From the NCBI GenBank assembly GCA_963697675.1, contig CAVOOW010000006.1, forward strand, positions 1,116,001 to 1,180,000: a stretch of 64,000 nt of DNA, given 5' to 3'. Position numbers and translations under genes: made by a program. Within the stretch, counting starts at the first letter, position 1, and each line of letters starts with the position of its first letter. Below the pieces are notes generated by a model. The model worked only from the letters and a program-made list of their open reading frames with translations, searched no databases and was not told the DNA's origin. The DNA comes from CAVOOW01 sp963697675 (GTDB taxonomy: Bacteria > Actinomycetota > Actinomycetes > JACCUZ01). Below are positions 33,297 to 42,625 of this stretch, piece by piece.

Positions 33297-34689
33297 ATGG
33301 CCATCGCGCTCCGCTATGCCGCGCGCTCCGATCTCGGACTGTTGCGCGGCGGCAACGAGGACTCCGGCTATGCCGGTCCGCGTCTGCTCGTGGTCGCCGA
33401 CGGCGTAGGTGGCCACGCGGCGGGCGAGGTGGCGTCGTCGGTGGCGGTGTCCGTGCTCTCGACCCTCGACGAGGAAGCTCCGGGCGGAGACCTCCTGGAG
33501 CGGCTGTCCATCGCCGTGACCAACGCGAACACCTACCTGCGCGACATGGTCCGCGGTGACCCGGAACTGCGCGGGATGAGCACGACGGTCACGGCGATGC
33601 TGCGCGCCGGCTCGCGGTTCGGCCTCGTGCACGTCGGCGACTCGCGCTGCTATCTCCTGCGGGGCGGAGAGCTGCAGCAGATCACCCGCGACCACACCTT
33701 CGTGCAGGGCCTCATCGACGAGGGGCGCATCACGCCGGAGGAGGCCGACCACCACCCGCAGCGGTCCGTGATCACGAATGCGCTCGACGGAGCGGACGCG
33801 CGTCGACCCCGACCTGTCGGTGCGCGAGGCTCGCGTCGGGGACCGCTATCTGCTCTGCAGCGACGGCCTGTCCGGCGTCGTCAGCGAGGACACCCTCCGT
33901 GAGACGTTGGCCGACAACCCTGTGCCCGAAGACGCGGTGGAGCGGTTGGTCGACCTCGCGTTGCGGGGCGGTGGTCCCGACAACATCACGGCGATCGTCG
34001 CCGACGTCGTCGACGTCGATGCGAGCCCCTCGGCAGTCCCCGTCGTCGTGGGCGCCGCAGCGTCGGGCACCAACCGTCGCTCCGAGGGCAGCTCCGCGGC
34101 CGCCAAGGCGGCGGCACTTTCTCCGCAGCTCGACGAGGACGACGATTTCGTCGACGACGAACGGGCCACCCACCCCGTACGCCGCACGCTGTTCCTGTTG
34201 CTGGTGCTGGCGTTGCTTGCCGGTGGGGGCTACGGCGCGTGGAAGTGGTCGCAGCAGCAGTACTACGTCGGTGCACAGGGCGAGAACGTGGCGATCTACC
34301 GAGGTCTCAGCCAGGACATCGGCCCGTTGCACACGTCCAAGGTCTACGCCGAGCAACCGATCGCGCTGTCCGACCTGCCCACGTACCAGCAAGACCGCGT
34401 ACGGGCCGACATCGCCGCCGACAACCTCATCGACGCGCAGCGCATCGTCACCACCTTGCGCCGCCAGGCCGAGATCTGCCGTCGGGTGGCGGCGAGCGCC
34501 AGCGCGAGCGCGAGCGCGAGCGCGAGCGCCAGCGCCACTCCCAGCGACACCACGCCGGCGTCACCCACGCCCAAACCGAGCGGCGGCAAGAGCACGCCAA
34601 GCCCCACGCCGACGCCGACCCCCAGCGCCGACTCGACGGGCCCGACCGATGACCCGGCGACGGCGGACTGTCTGGGTGATGGCCCGTGA
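33297..34689 (+). CDS. pstP: PP2C-type Ser/Thr phosphatase PstP (one surplus base)
   Basis: This phosphatase reverses PknB phosphorylation. The catalytic domain carries SDLGLLRGGNEDSGY, VADGVGGHAAGE, VGDSRCYLL, LCSDGLSG and GGPDNITAIVAD. After about 50 linker residues come one membrane helix (FLLLVLALLAGGGYGAW), an extracytoplasmic domain, and a tail of Ser-Ala repeats then Ser/Thr/Pro repeats. The frame breaks near 33790 (NALDGA...VDPDLS). The corrected protein has about 463 residues. The (GCGAGC)-type hexamer run at 34496-34540 is a slippage-prone site. It overlaps the next gene by 4 bases. Confidence 0.93.
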
Positions 34690-36063
34690 AGACGAGGAAC
34701 CCGCGCAACGTCGAGCTGGTCATGCTGGTCTTCTCGCTCCTCATAGCGATGGCTGCCTACGCGTCGGTCGGCATCGCGCAGGAAGGCGAACTCCCGGCCG
34801 GCCTGGTGGGTTACGGCGGCGGGCTCGGGGTGCTGTTCCTCACCGCCCATCTCGCGTTGCGAAAGCTGGCTCCGGACGCTGACCCCCTGCTGCTGCCGTG
34901 CGTCACGCTGATCAACGGGCTCGGGCTCGCGATGATCCACCGCATCGACCTCGCGCTCGGCGCGCGGGCCACGCAGGCTGGCCGTGACTACGCACCCGCC
35001 GCCCCACCGCAGCTGACCTGGACGGCCGTCGGCGTGATCCTGTTCGTCGCCGTGCTCGTGGTGGTGCGCGACCACCGCATCCTGCAGCGCTTCACCTACA
35101 CCGCCATGCTCGCCGGCCTCCTGCTGCTGCTCCTGCCGTTGCTGCCGGTCATCGGCACCACGATCAACGGCGCTCGCATCTGGATCCACGTCGCCGGCTT
35201 CTCGTTCCAACCGGGCGAGCTGGCCAAGCTCGCCCTGCTCGTTTTCTTCGCGGGATATCTCGTGATGAAGCGCGACGTGCTCGCCCTCGCCAGCCGGCGG
35301 GTGGCGGGCATCGACCTGCCGCGCGGCCGAGACCTGGGGCCGATCGTCGTTGCGTGGGCGGCGAGCCTCGCCGTGCTCGTCTTCGAACGCGACCTCGGCA
35401 CCTCACTGCTCTTCTTCGGTGTCTTCGTCGCGCTTCTCTACGTGGCGACCGAGCGGCTCTCGTGGCTGCTGATCGGCCTGGTCATGTTCTTGTCGGGCTC
35501 GTTCGTCGCCGTGCTCGTTGTTCAGCCATGTCCGGCAGCGCGTGGACATCTGGCTCGACCCCAACGCCCACTATGACGCGGTCGGCGGCAGCTATCAGCT
35601 GATGCAGGGCCTGTTCGGCATGGGCACCGGCGGCATCCTCGGCAAGGGACTTGGTCAGGGGCGACCGGACATCGTCCCCTACGCGAACACCGACTTCATC
35701 GTCGCCGCCGTCGGCGAAGAGCTTGGCCTGACCGGTCTCATGGCGCTGTTGCTCGTCTACGCGATCATCGCCCAACGCGGGATGCGCACCGCGATCGGTG
35801 TGCGTGACGCCTTCGGCAAGCTGCTGGCTGCCGGCCTGTCGTTCGGCCTTGCCCTGCAGGTCTTCGTCGTGGTCGGCGGCGTCACCCGGCTGATCCCGCT
35901 CACCGGACTCACGATGCCGTTCCTTTCCTACGGCGGGTCCTCGCTCGTCTCCAACTGGGCGCTGGTCGCGGTGCTGCTGCGCATCAGCGACGCTGCGCGT
36001 CGGCCCGCGCCACCGCCGTCCACGTCCTTGCAGGACGACAAGACGCAGGTCGTACGGCGATGA
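34686..36063 (+). CDS. rodA: RodA/FtsW-type SEDS peptidoglycan glycosyltransferase (one surplus base)
   Basis: This polytopic membrane glycosyltransferase polymerises lipid II. The SEDS signature appears as INGARIWIHVAGFSFQPGELAK, followed by FERDLGTSLLFFG and GVTRLIPLTGLTMPFLSYGGSS. A surplus G near 35515 splits the gene; without it the text reads AVLLFSHVRQRVDIWLDPNA. Corrected length is about 458 residues. By synteny with the mycobacterial cluster this is RodA, working with PbpA encoded 34 bases downstream. FtsW cannot be excluded by sequence alone. Confidence 0.92.
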
Positions 36064-36097
36064 ACAGCGACACCCGACCGTTGCGGAGGGCCCGCCC

Positions 36098-37546
36098 ATG
36101 AACAAGCCCCTGCGTCGGCTTTCGGCCGCCGTACTGGTGATGTTCGGGCTGCTGCTCGTCAACGCGAACTACCTCCAGGTGGTGCGCGCGGACGCGCTGC
36201 ACAACGACAGCCGCAACAGCCAACGACTCAACCAGGAGGCCTACGCCGTCAAGCGCGGACCGATCCTGGTCGGTGGCAAACCGGTGGCGTCGAGCGTCGC
36301 GACGACCGACGCGTTGAAGTACCAGCGCACCTACGCGTCGGGCAAGCTCTTCGCACCCGCAACCGGGTTCTATTCGTTGGTCTCCGGCGCCAAGGCCATC
36401 GAGGCCGCCGAGAACTCCATCCTCAACGGCACCGACAACAGCCTGTTCGTGCGCCGGGTTCTGGACATGCTGACAGGAGTGCCACCTGAGGGCGGCAGCG
36501 TTTCGCTCACCCTCAACGCGAAAGCGCAGCGCGCCGCTTACCAGGGGCTTGCCGGCCGCAAGGGAGCCGTTGCGGCCGTCAACCCGACAACCGGCGCGAT
36601 CCTTGCTCTGGTGAGCAGCCCCTCGTACGACCCCAACCTGCTCGCCTCGCATGACCCGACCGTTGCGCTGGCCAATTTCGAGAAGCTGGACAGAGACCCC
36701 GACAAGCCGATGCTCGACCGCGCACTGAACGAGACCTACAACCCCGGGTCGACGTTCAAGGTCGTGACCTCTGCGGCCGCACTCGAGAGCGGCAAGTACA
36801 CCAAGGACAGCAAGGTCTACAACAAGGCCTCGCTCGACCTGCCGCTCACGACCGCGAACCTGCCCAACGAGAACGGCCGTCCTTGCACACCGGGGGACGC
36901 GACCCTGACCGACGCGTTGGCCTACTCCTGCAACGCCGCGTTCGGCGCGATCGGCCTCGATCTCGGGGCGGACGCTCTCCGCGAGCAGGCCGGCAAGTTC
37001 GGCTTCGGCACCAGGTTCACCGTGCCGATGCCCAGCGCTGTGAGCAGGTTCCCGAGCGGCATCAACGCTCCGCAGACCGCGCAGTCGGCCATCGGGCAGT
37101 TCTCCGTGACGGCGACACCGCTGCAGATGGCGATGGTCGCTGCGGCGGTCGGAAACCGTGGCGAGCTGATGAGCCCCTATCTCGTGCAGGACGTCCGCGG
37201 CCCCGACCTGTCGGTCCTCGACTCCACCAAGCCCGAGTCGCTCGGCGAGGCCATGAGCCCGCAGTCCGCACAGCAGCTCACCTCCATGATGGTCACCGTT
37301 GTCGACAGCGGCACCGGCTCCAACGGGCAGATCCCCGGCATCAAGGTCGCGGGCAAGACCGGCACCGCCCAGCAGGGCGGGGGCCGCCGGCCGCATGCCT
37401 GGTTCATCTCCTTTGCTCCGGCCGAGAACCCCAAGGTGGCGGTGGCCGTCATCGTCGAGAACGGCGGCAACGCCCAGGAGATCAGCGGCAACCAGATCGC
37501 GGCGCCGATCGCGCGCGCCGTGATGCGGGCGGTGCTGGGCCGATGA
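36098..37546 (+). CDS. pbpA: Class B penicillin-binding protein PbpA
   Basis: This is a monofunctional transpeptidase (482 residues) with an N-terminal anchor (about 8-24). The transpeptidase domain has SxxK in NPGSTFK (Ser about 218), SCN in AYSCNAAFG and the KTG triad in VAGKTGTAQ. In mycobacteria PbpA is phosphorylated by PknB and is needed for septum and polar growth. Its frame is uninterrupted, unlike its neighbours on both sides. The mycobacterial pknA that separates pbpA from pknB is absent here. Confidence 0.96.
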   Translation: MNKPLRRLSAAVLVMFGLLLVNANYLQVVRADALHNDSRNSQRLNQEAYAVKRGPILVGGKPVASSVATTDALKYQRTYASGKLFAPATGFYSLVSGAKAIEAAENSILNGTDNSLFVRRVLDMLTGVPPEGGSVSLTLNAKAQRAAYQGLAGRKGAVAAVNPTTGAILALVSSPSYDPNLLASHDPTVALANFEKLDRDPDKPMLDRALNETYNPGSTFKVVTSAAALESGKYTKDSKVYNKASLDLPLTTANLPNENGRPCTPGDATLTDALAYSCNAAFGAIGLDLGADALREQAGKFGFGTRFTVPMPSAVSRFPSGINAPQTAQSAIGQFSVTATPLQMAMVAAAVGNRGELMSPYLVQDVRGPDLSVLDSTKPESLGEAMSPQSAQQLTSMMVTVVDSGTGSNGQIPGIKVAGKTGTAQQGGGRRPHAWFISFAPAENPKVAVAVIVENGGNAQEISGNQIAAPIARAVMRAVLGR

Positions 37547-37607
37547 CGATCGGTACGGTAACCGGGTCGGGGCAGAACAAGAAGGACGAGCGGAAGCAGG
37601 GTAGGCC

Positions 37608-39321
37608 TTGAGTAGCCCAGTGCCGCAGCAGCTCGGGGGTCGCTATGAGATCGGCGACCTTCTCGGCCGAGGCGGCATGGCCGAGGTCCACATCGGTCGC
37701 GACTCGCGACTCGGTCGCGTGGTTGCCGTGAAGATGCTGCGGCCCGACCTGGCCCGCGACCCGTCGTTCCAGGCGAGGTTCCGGCGCGAGGCCCACTCGG
37801 CCGCGTCGCTCAACCACCCGGCCGTCGTCGCGGTCTACGACACCGGGGAGGACCAGTTCGCCGGCAACCCGGTGCCCTACATCGTCATGGAGTACGTCGA
37901 AGGGTCGACGCTTCGTGACCTGCTGGCCTCCGGTCGGCGGCTGATGCCCGAGCGGGCTCTCGAGATCGTCGACGGTGTGCTCGCCGCCCTCGCCTACAGC
38001 CACGCGCACGGCATCGTGCACCGTGACATCAAGCCGGCGAACGTCATGCTGACCCGAGCCGGCGACGTCAAGGTGATGGACTTCGGCATCGCGCGCGCAG
38101 TCGCCGACCAGTCGGCGACCATGACAGCCACGTCGGCAGTGATCGGCACCGCGCAGTACCTGTCTCCCGAGCAGGCGCGCGGCGAGACCGTGGACGCACG
38201 CAGCGACCTCTACTCGACCGGGTGCCTGCTCTACGAGCTGCTGACCGGCCGGCCGCCGTTCGTCGGTGACTCACCGGTCTCGGTGGCCTACCAGCACGTC
38301 CGCGAAGAGCCCCTGCCGCCATCCTCGATCGACCCCGACGTGCCACCAGCGGTCGACGCGATCGTGATGCGCGCGCTCACGAAGGACCGTGAAGCTCGCT
38401 ATCAGAACGCCGACGAGATGCGGGCGGACATCGGCCGCGCCCTGGCCGGTCGAGACGTCGCCGCGCCGACTGCGGTGGTTGCAGCGGCCGCGACGCAGCG
38501 GGTGGCACCGCCGCCAACGTCGACCTTGCCGGTGCTGCCAGACCAGGACCAGCATGCCCGACAACAAGGCTGGACGGGCGTTGGCCTACGCGCTGCTGGC
38601 CGCCGCGGTCATCGCTGTCTTTGTGATCGCGGCCGTACTCGGCAAGAGCCTGTTCGACTCGAACAACCCGGAGTCCGTTCCGGTGCCGAACGTCAAGGGG
38701 ATGACTCAGGCAGCCGCGGAGAAGGAGCTGACCGCGCTTGGCCTCAAGGTAACTGCCGAAGAGGCCAACAACGACACCCAGCCCAAGGGCAACGTGTTCG
38801 ACCAGAGCCCCGAGGCCAACGTCCAGCTCAAGGTCGGCCAGACCGTCACCATCAAGGTGTCACTAGGCGTAGCGGAAGTCGTGGTGCCCAACCTCGTGGG
38901 TCTGTCCGTCGACACCGCGACCCGACAGCTCAGCGACGCAGGTCTCGAGCTCGGCAACCCGAAGTACGTCGCCTCCGACCAGACCCGCAACCTGATCACG
39001 AAGTCGACGCCCAAGGCCGGCAAGACCGTGGCCAAGGGCAGCACGGTCGACGTCGAGGTCGCCAGCGGTCAGAACACGGTGCCCGACGTGAAGGGCAAGA
39101 GCAACACCGAAGCAGCCAGCATCCTCGAGAACGCAGGCTTCACCCCGAGGGAGGTGCCTCGCGAGACCACGGACGCAGATCCCGGGACCGTCGTCGACCA
39201 GACCCCCGCGGGCAAGAGGCTGGCGCGGCTCGGCTCGACCGTGACGATCTTCGTCGCGCAGGCGCCGACAGAAACCCCGACCCCGACACCGACCGACACC
39301 ACGAGCCTTCCGCCCCCCTAG
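37608..39321 (+). CDS. pknB: Ser/Thr protein kinase PknB with PASTA domains (one surplus base)
   Basis: The kinase domain covers residues 1-275: LGRGGMAEVHIG glycine loop, VAVKMLRPD lysine, HRDIKPANVM, DFGIAR, and the SPEQARG activation segment after a Thr-rich loop. A juxtamembrane linker, one membrane helix (AYALLAAAVIAVFVIAAVL) and three extracytoplasmic PASTA domains follow, then a Thr-Pro tail. A surplus base in the linker (38540-38565) separates the kinase from the helix. Corrected length is about 570 residues. The start is TTG 37608. PASTA domains bind muropeptides or lipid II. It ends 11 bases from the convergent trpG. Confidence 0.95.
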
Positions 39322-39332
39322 GGCCGGGACGG

Positions 39333-39989
39333 TCAGGGGGCAGGGACGACCGGCGCCAAGCCGTGGCTCCGGCCCACCGCGTCGGCGTCGCCGCAGGTCA
39401 CCAGCCAGTTGGCGAGCAGCCGGTGCCCACCTTCGGTGAGCACCGACTCGGGGTGGAACTGCACACCCTCGAGCGGCAGGTCGCGGTGGCGCAGCGCCAT
39501 GATCACGCCTCCTGCGGTACGTGCGGTGACCTCGAGCTCGGGGGGCAGGGAACCATCGCGGACGGACAGCGAGTGATAGCGCGTGGCCGTGAACGGTGAT
39601 GGGAGGCCCGCGAGCACGCCCACGCCCTCGTGCTCGACCTCGCTGGTCTTTCCGTGCAGCAGCTCGGGGGCCCGCTCGACGATGGCGCCGTAGGCCGCTG
39701 CGATCGCCTGGTGCCCGAGGCAGACACCGAGCAACGGCACCGACCCTGCGGTCTCGCGAACGAGCTCGACGCAGACGCCGGCCTTTTCCGGGATGCCCGG
39801 TCCGGGGCTCAGCAGCACGCCGTCGTACAGCCCGACGGATGCCAGGTCGACCTCGTCGTTGCGCACCACCGTGCACTCCGCGCCCAGCTGCGCGAGGTAC
39901 TGCACGATGTTGAACACGAAGCTGTCGTAGTTGTCCACGACGAGCACGCGACGGGGGGCTACGGATGCACTGCTCGGGGTCGCGGTCAC
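39333..39989 (-). CDS. trpG: Glutamine amidotransferase of anthranilate/aminodeoxychorismate synthase
   Basis: This class I glutamine amidotransferase supplies ammonia to TrpE or PabB. The 218-residue protein carries VVDNYDSFVFNIVQYL, the SPGPGIPE oxyanion motif, the nucleophile in LGVCLGHQ and the His-Glu pair in VQFHPES. Its location beside pknB and the DUF881 gene is the same as Mycobacterium tuberculosis Rv0013, annotated trpG/pabA, which probably serves both pathways. GTG 39989 overlaps the stop of the upstream 51-residue gene by one base. Confidence 0.93.
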   Translation of the reverse strand: MTATPSSASVAPRRVLVVDNYDSFVFNIVQYLAQLGAECTVVRNDEVDLASVGLYDGVLLSPGPGIPEKAGVCVELVRETAGSVPLLGVCLGHQAIAAAYGAIVERAPELLHGKTSEVEHEGVGVLAGLPSPFTATRYHSLSVRDGSLPPELEVTARTAGGVIMALRHRDLPLEGVQFHPESVLTEGGHRLLANWLVTCGDADAVGRSHGLAPVVPAP

Positions 39990-40144
39990 TAGTTGACCGT
40001 AACGTGCAGGAACGGCAGCGTGTGCTCCGCCCATGGGAAGACCACCGTGAACAGCACCGCGACGACACCTGCCACGAGCACCAACGCGGTCGCCAACCGA
40101 AGCGGAAGCGGCGATGGCAGGTGGCGCCAGATCCAGGCATACAT
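39989..40144 (-). CDS. 51-residue single-helix membrane protein
   Basis: This is a short ORF from ATG 40144 to TAG 39991-39989. It has an aromatic start (MYAWIWRHLP), one helix (LATALVLVAGVVAVLFTVVF) and a short external tail. It fills the gap between sortase and trpG exactly: 3 bases after the sortase stop, and its own stop shares a base with the trpG start (TAGTG). This tight packing in a conserved cluster argues that it is translated. I know no function; a sortase- or division-associated small protein is a guess. Confidence 0.75.
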   Translation of the reverse strand: MYAWIWRHLPSPLPLRLATALVLVAGVVAVLFTVVFPWAEHTLPFLHVTVN

Positions 40145-40147
40145 GTT

Positions 40148-40828
40148 CTAGTGATCCTTCGTGAGCGCGAGCGGACGACCCTCGCTGGTGGGCTGTGTCT
40201 GCACCTCGTGGCCGAAAAGGATCATGCGCTGGGTCGAGGCCCATCGCGGGTTGCAGGTCGTCAAGGTGATCAGCTGCTGGGTCGGCTGCTGGTCCGGCTT
40301 CCCCGGCACGGGATCGAGCACCCAGACCGCGCTCGGTTCGACGATCTGCACCTTGTCGACGACGTAGCTGTACCAGGTGCTGCGTGTCTCGACCACGAGC
40401 GAGTCGCCGACCTTCACCTGGTCGAGGTGGGCGAAGGGCTCGCCGTTCGTGGCCCGGTGGCCGGCGACCGCGAAGTTGCCGACCTCGCCCGGCACGGCGG
40501 TCTTCGGATAGTGGCCGACGCCGCGGGAGAGGTCAGGCAACGAGACGCCCTGCACGACCGGCACGGAGTACTTCCGGCCGAGCCGTGGGATGTGCAGGAA
40601 CGCGAAGCCCTTGCCGAAGTCGGACTTCGACAGATGGATGGTGCCGGTCGCACCGGTGCCGCCCTCCCGCAACCAGTCCTGCCGCAAGGTGTTGGTCACC
40701 TTGTGCTGAGCATGCTCGGCGGCGAGGTTGGTCCACACCAGCTGGTAGACGACGAACAACAGCAGCACGAGCCCCGCCGTGATCATCAGTTCACCCAGAC
40801 TTCGTACGGCGGCGCGGGTGGCGCTCAC
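40148..40828 (-). CDS. Class E sortase
   Basis: This cysteine transpeptidase anchors secreted proteins to the wall. The 226-residue protein has an N-terminal membrane helix (about 14-33) and a sortase barrel with catalytic His124 (VAGHRAT), Cys192 in LTTCNPRW and Arg201. The TLTTC-N-P form is characteristic of class E, whose substrates in actinobacteria usually carry LAXTG signals. No substrate with a sorting signal is encoded in this window. It overlaps the DUF881 gene by 4 bases (GTGA at 40825). Confidence 0.92.
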   Translation of the reverse strand: MSATRAAVRSLGELMITAGLVLLLFVVYQLVWTNLAAEHAQHKVTNTLRQDWLREGGTGATGTIHLSKSDFGKGFAFLHIPRLGRKYSVPVVQGVSLPDLSRGVGHYPKTAVPGEVGNFAVAGHRATNGEPFAHLDQVKVGDSLVVETRSTWYSYVVDKVQIVEPSAVWVLDPVPGKPDQQPTQQLITLTTCNPRWASTQRMILFGHEVQTQPTSEGRPLALTKDH

Positions 40829-41550
40829 GAAGCCGGCTCGGCATAGAGCAGGTCGAGCGTGCCTTCATAGCCCGGCAGCCGCACGTTGCCGAGCGTGTCG
40901 GTCCGGTAGACGAGGCTGTAGCGATCGGCGTAGTAGCGATAGAGCGCGACCGCTTTGGACGCGTCGAGCGCCTGGCGCAGCAGGTCAGGGTCGCCGATGG
41001 CCGTGATCGTGTAGGGCGGGAAGTAGACCCGACCCTGCAGGATCAGCGTGCTCCCGACGCAGCGCACGGCGCTGGTCACGATGGCGCGCTGGTCCATGAT
41101 CTGTACGGCGTCCGCGCCGGCCGACCACAGCGCATTCACGACTCCCTGCACATCCTGCTGGTGCACGACGAGGTCGTCGGGACTTGCGCCTTCGGGCAGC
41201 AGCCGGTCAGCGGACCGCGGCGCATCGGACAGCGTCACCCGCAGGCCGGGCCCGTGAACGGCCTGCAGCCCTGCCGCGGCGTTGAGCGCCTTGCTCTTGC
41301 GCTGCTCGGTCCCGATGCGCTGGTCGGCTGCCGCCGCGATCTTCGTCGCGTCGGCCACGTCTCGTCGCAGCGCCTCGACGCTACGGGTCGAGTCGGCGAC
41401 CTTTTGCTCCTGCACGCGGATCAGGTCGGCGAGATCGGTGCGGTTGCCACCGCGCAGGTCGCCCCCGCGGGCTGCACCTGCGCTGGTCGCGAAGAGCACG
41501 CCTGCACAGGCGAAAGCGGCGGGTACGGCCAGCCGCCAGACACCTCGCAC
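40825..41550 (-). CDS. DUF881 family membrane-anchored protein
   Basis: From GTG 41550 (GGAGGA 9 bases ahead) the protein has 241 residues. It has a signal-anchor helix (about 8-28), a coiled coil (LIRVQEQKVADSTRSVEALRRDV region, 40-75) and the DUF881 domain, with GLRVTLSDAP and VVNALWSAGADAVQIMDQR. In mycobacteria the orthologue Rv0012 lies between crgA and trpG. The family resembles SpoIIIAG/MurJ-associated proteins but has no settled role. It is divergent from crgA. Confidence 0.88.
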   Translation of the reverse strand: MRGVWRLAVPAAFACAGVLFATSAGAARGGDLRGGNRTDLADLIRVQEQKVADSTRSVEALRRDVADATKIAAAADQRIGTEQRKSKALNAAAGLQAVHGPGLRVTLSDAPRSADRLLPEGASPDDLVVHQQDVQGVVNALWSAGADAVQIMDQRAIVTSAVRCVGSTLILQGRVYFPPYTITAIGDPDLLRQALDASKAVALYRYYADRYSLVYRTDTLGNVRLPGYEGTLDLLYAEPAS

Positions 41551-41769
41551 GCTGGTCGTCCTCCGAACCGTCGCGGCCGGGCACCGAATCCGGGCCCGGC
41601 CAGTGTGTTGCCTCGGCCCCACGGACTGGGCGCCCGGTGAGGGGGAGGTACGACTACGCTAACCGACGAGGCACGGCCCGCGAAGTTGCCCGGCAGAGCC
41701 CGGGCGATCGATGGTGGGTCCGTCGCAGACCAGGCTCGCCGAGGAGCCACAGATTTAGGAGCCACGTCA

Positions 41770-42021
41770 GTGCCCAAGTCCCGCCTTCGCCGCCGCAGCG
41801 CCTTCACCCCGCCGCCCTCGAGCACCAAGGCCGTGCGCATCGGCAGTCCCCGCTGGCTCGTGCCTGCCATGGTGGGCTGCTTCGTGCTGGGCCTGGCCTG
41901 GGTCGTCGTCTACTACATCACCCAGACCGAGTACCCGATCGGCGCCATCGGTGCGTGGAACATGGGGATCGGCTTCGGGCTGATCATCGTCGGCTTCGTG
42001 CTGTCGACCCGCTGGAAGTAG
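41770..42021 (+). CDS. crgA: Cell division protein CrgA
   Basis: This is an 83-residue, two-helix membrane protein of the actinobacterial divisome that recruits FtsI/FtsQ partners. The basic start PKSRLRRR and Pro-rich stretch are followed by helices at about 32-52 (PRWLVPAMVGCFVLGLAWVVV) and 60-80. GTG 41770 has AGGAG 9 bases ahead. The longer frame from 41686 is not needed. It is convergent with the thiolase gene across a 600-base repeat-filled gap. Confidence 0.93.
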   Translation: MPKSRLRRRSAFTPPPSSTKAVRIGSPRWLVPAMVGCFVLGLAWVVVYYITQTEYPIGAIGAWNMGIGFGLIIVGFVLSTRWK

Positions 42022-42141
42022 ACCCGCCGCCTCCGTTGTTACCTGACGGTAATCTCCCGGCAACCTGGCCGTTGACCAGCGGAAACACACCGCTGTAAGT
42101 CATCCACACCAGTTGTCCACAGTGGGGATAACTCCTCCCTT

Positions 42142-42614
42142 CAAAGTCGATCATGCAGCTTCTGACAGGCGCTGCATCGCCGCAGGTCAGAGCCCCACAA
42201 ACCGAAGTCGATCATGCAGCTTCTGACAGGGCCGCATCGCCGCAGGTCAGAGCCCCACAAACCGAAGTCGATCATGCAGCTTCCGACAGCAGCCGAAATC
42301 AGGGCAGACGTCAGGTCGCTCTGGTCGGTCATTGGCTCGGAGGTCAGTCTTCGAGCCCATTCCATGATCGTTAAGGTTCCAGCCGGCTAGAGCCGGTCCT
42401 TCATGATCACGAAAGATCCTGTGTGCGCACTTCACGTGATCCTTCGCGATCATGAAAAATTGACGCGGCTGGGCGAGATCCCGCTTCACGGGTCGTTGAT
42501 CGACTTCGGTCAACGACGTCCGGCTGCTGTCGGAAGCTGCATGATCGACTTCGGTTTGTGGGGCTCTGACCTGCGGCGATGCGGCCCCTGTCAGAAGCTG
42601 CATGATCGACTTTG
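42142..42614. repeat. Inverted repeat arrays filling the crgA-thiolase gap
   Basis: The 604-base gap 42022-42625 contains no gene. Three + cores (42144-42158, 42205-42219, 42265-42279) form two nearly identical 60-61 base units with the GCATCGCCGCAGGTCAGAGC middle. Two - cores (42537-42551, 42598-42612) form one such unit reversed. The left array follows crgA; the right array ends 14 bases after the thiolase stop, reading in the thiolase direction. Between them are 257 bases with a hairpin. DnaA-box-like TTGTCCACA (42113-42121) and TGGGGATAA (42123-42131) precede the arrays. Confidence 0.9.
42401..42455. other. Hairpin in the centre of the repeat arrays
   Basis: TCATGATCACGAAAGATC (42401-42418) pairs with GATCCTTCGCGATCATGA (42438-42455) over 18 bases with two mismatches and a 19-base loop. 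A smaller CCGGCTAGAGCCGG hairpin precedes it. The A-run after the right arm (GAAAAATTG) is not a U-tract on this strand. Confidence 0.6.
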
Positions 42615-42625
42615 GAAGAGGGGGG

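Noticed and set aside
35984..37396. 470-codon reverse ORF opposite pbpA
   Set aside because: Antisense shadow; pbpA shows all transpeptidase motifs on the other strand.
32068..39321. Programmed frameshifting as an explanation for the breaks in the fha-pknB cluster
   Set aside because: The breaks have no common slippery sequence, fall at unrelated places in five genes and are matched by similar single-base insertions elsewhere in the window.
42144..42612. CRISPR array (short repeats every 60-61 bases)
   Set aside because: The segments between cores are themselves conserved, the copies occur dispersed and in both orientations, and no cas gene is present.
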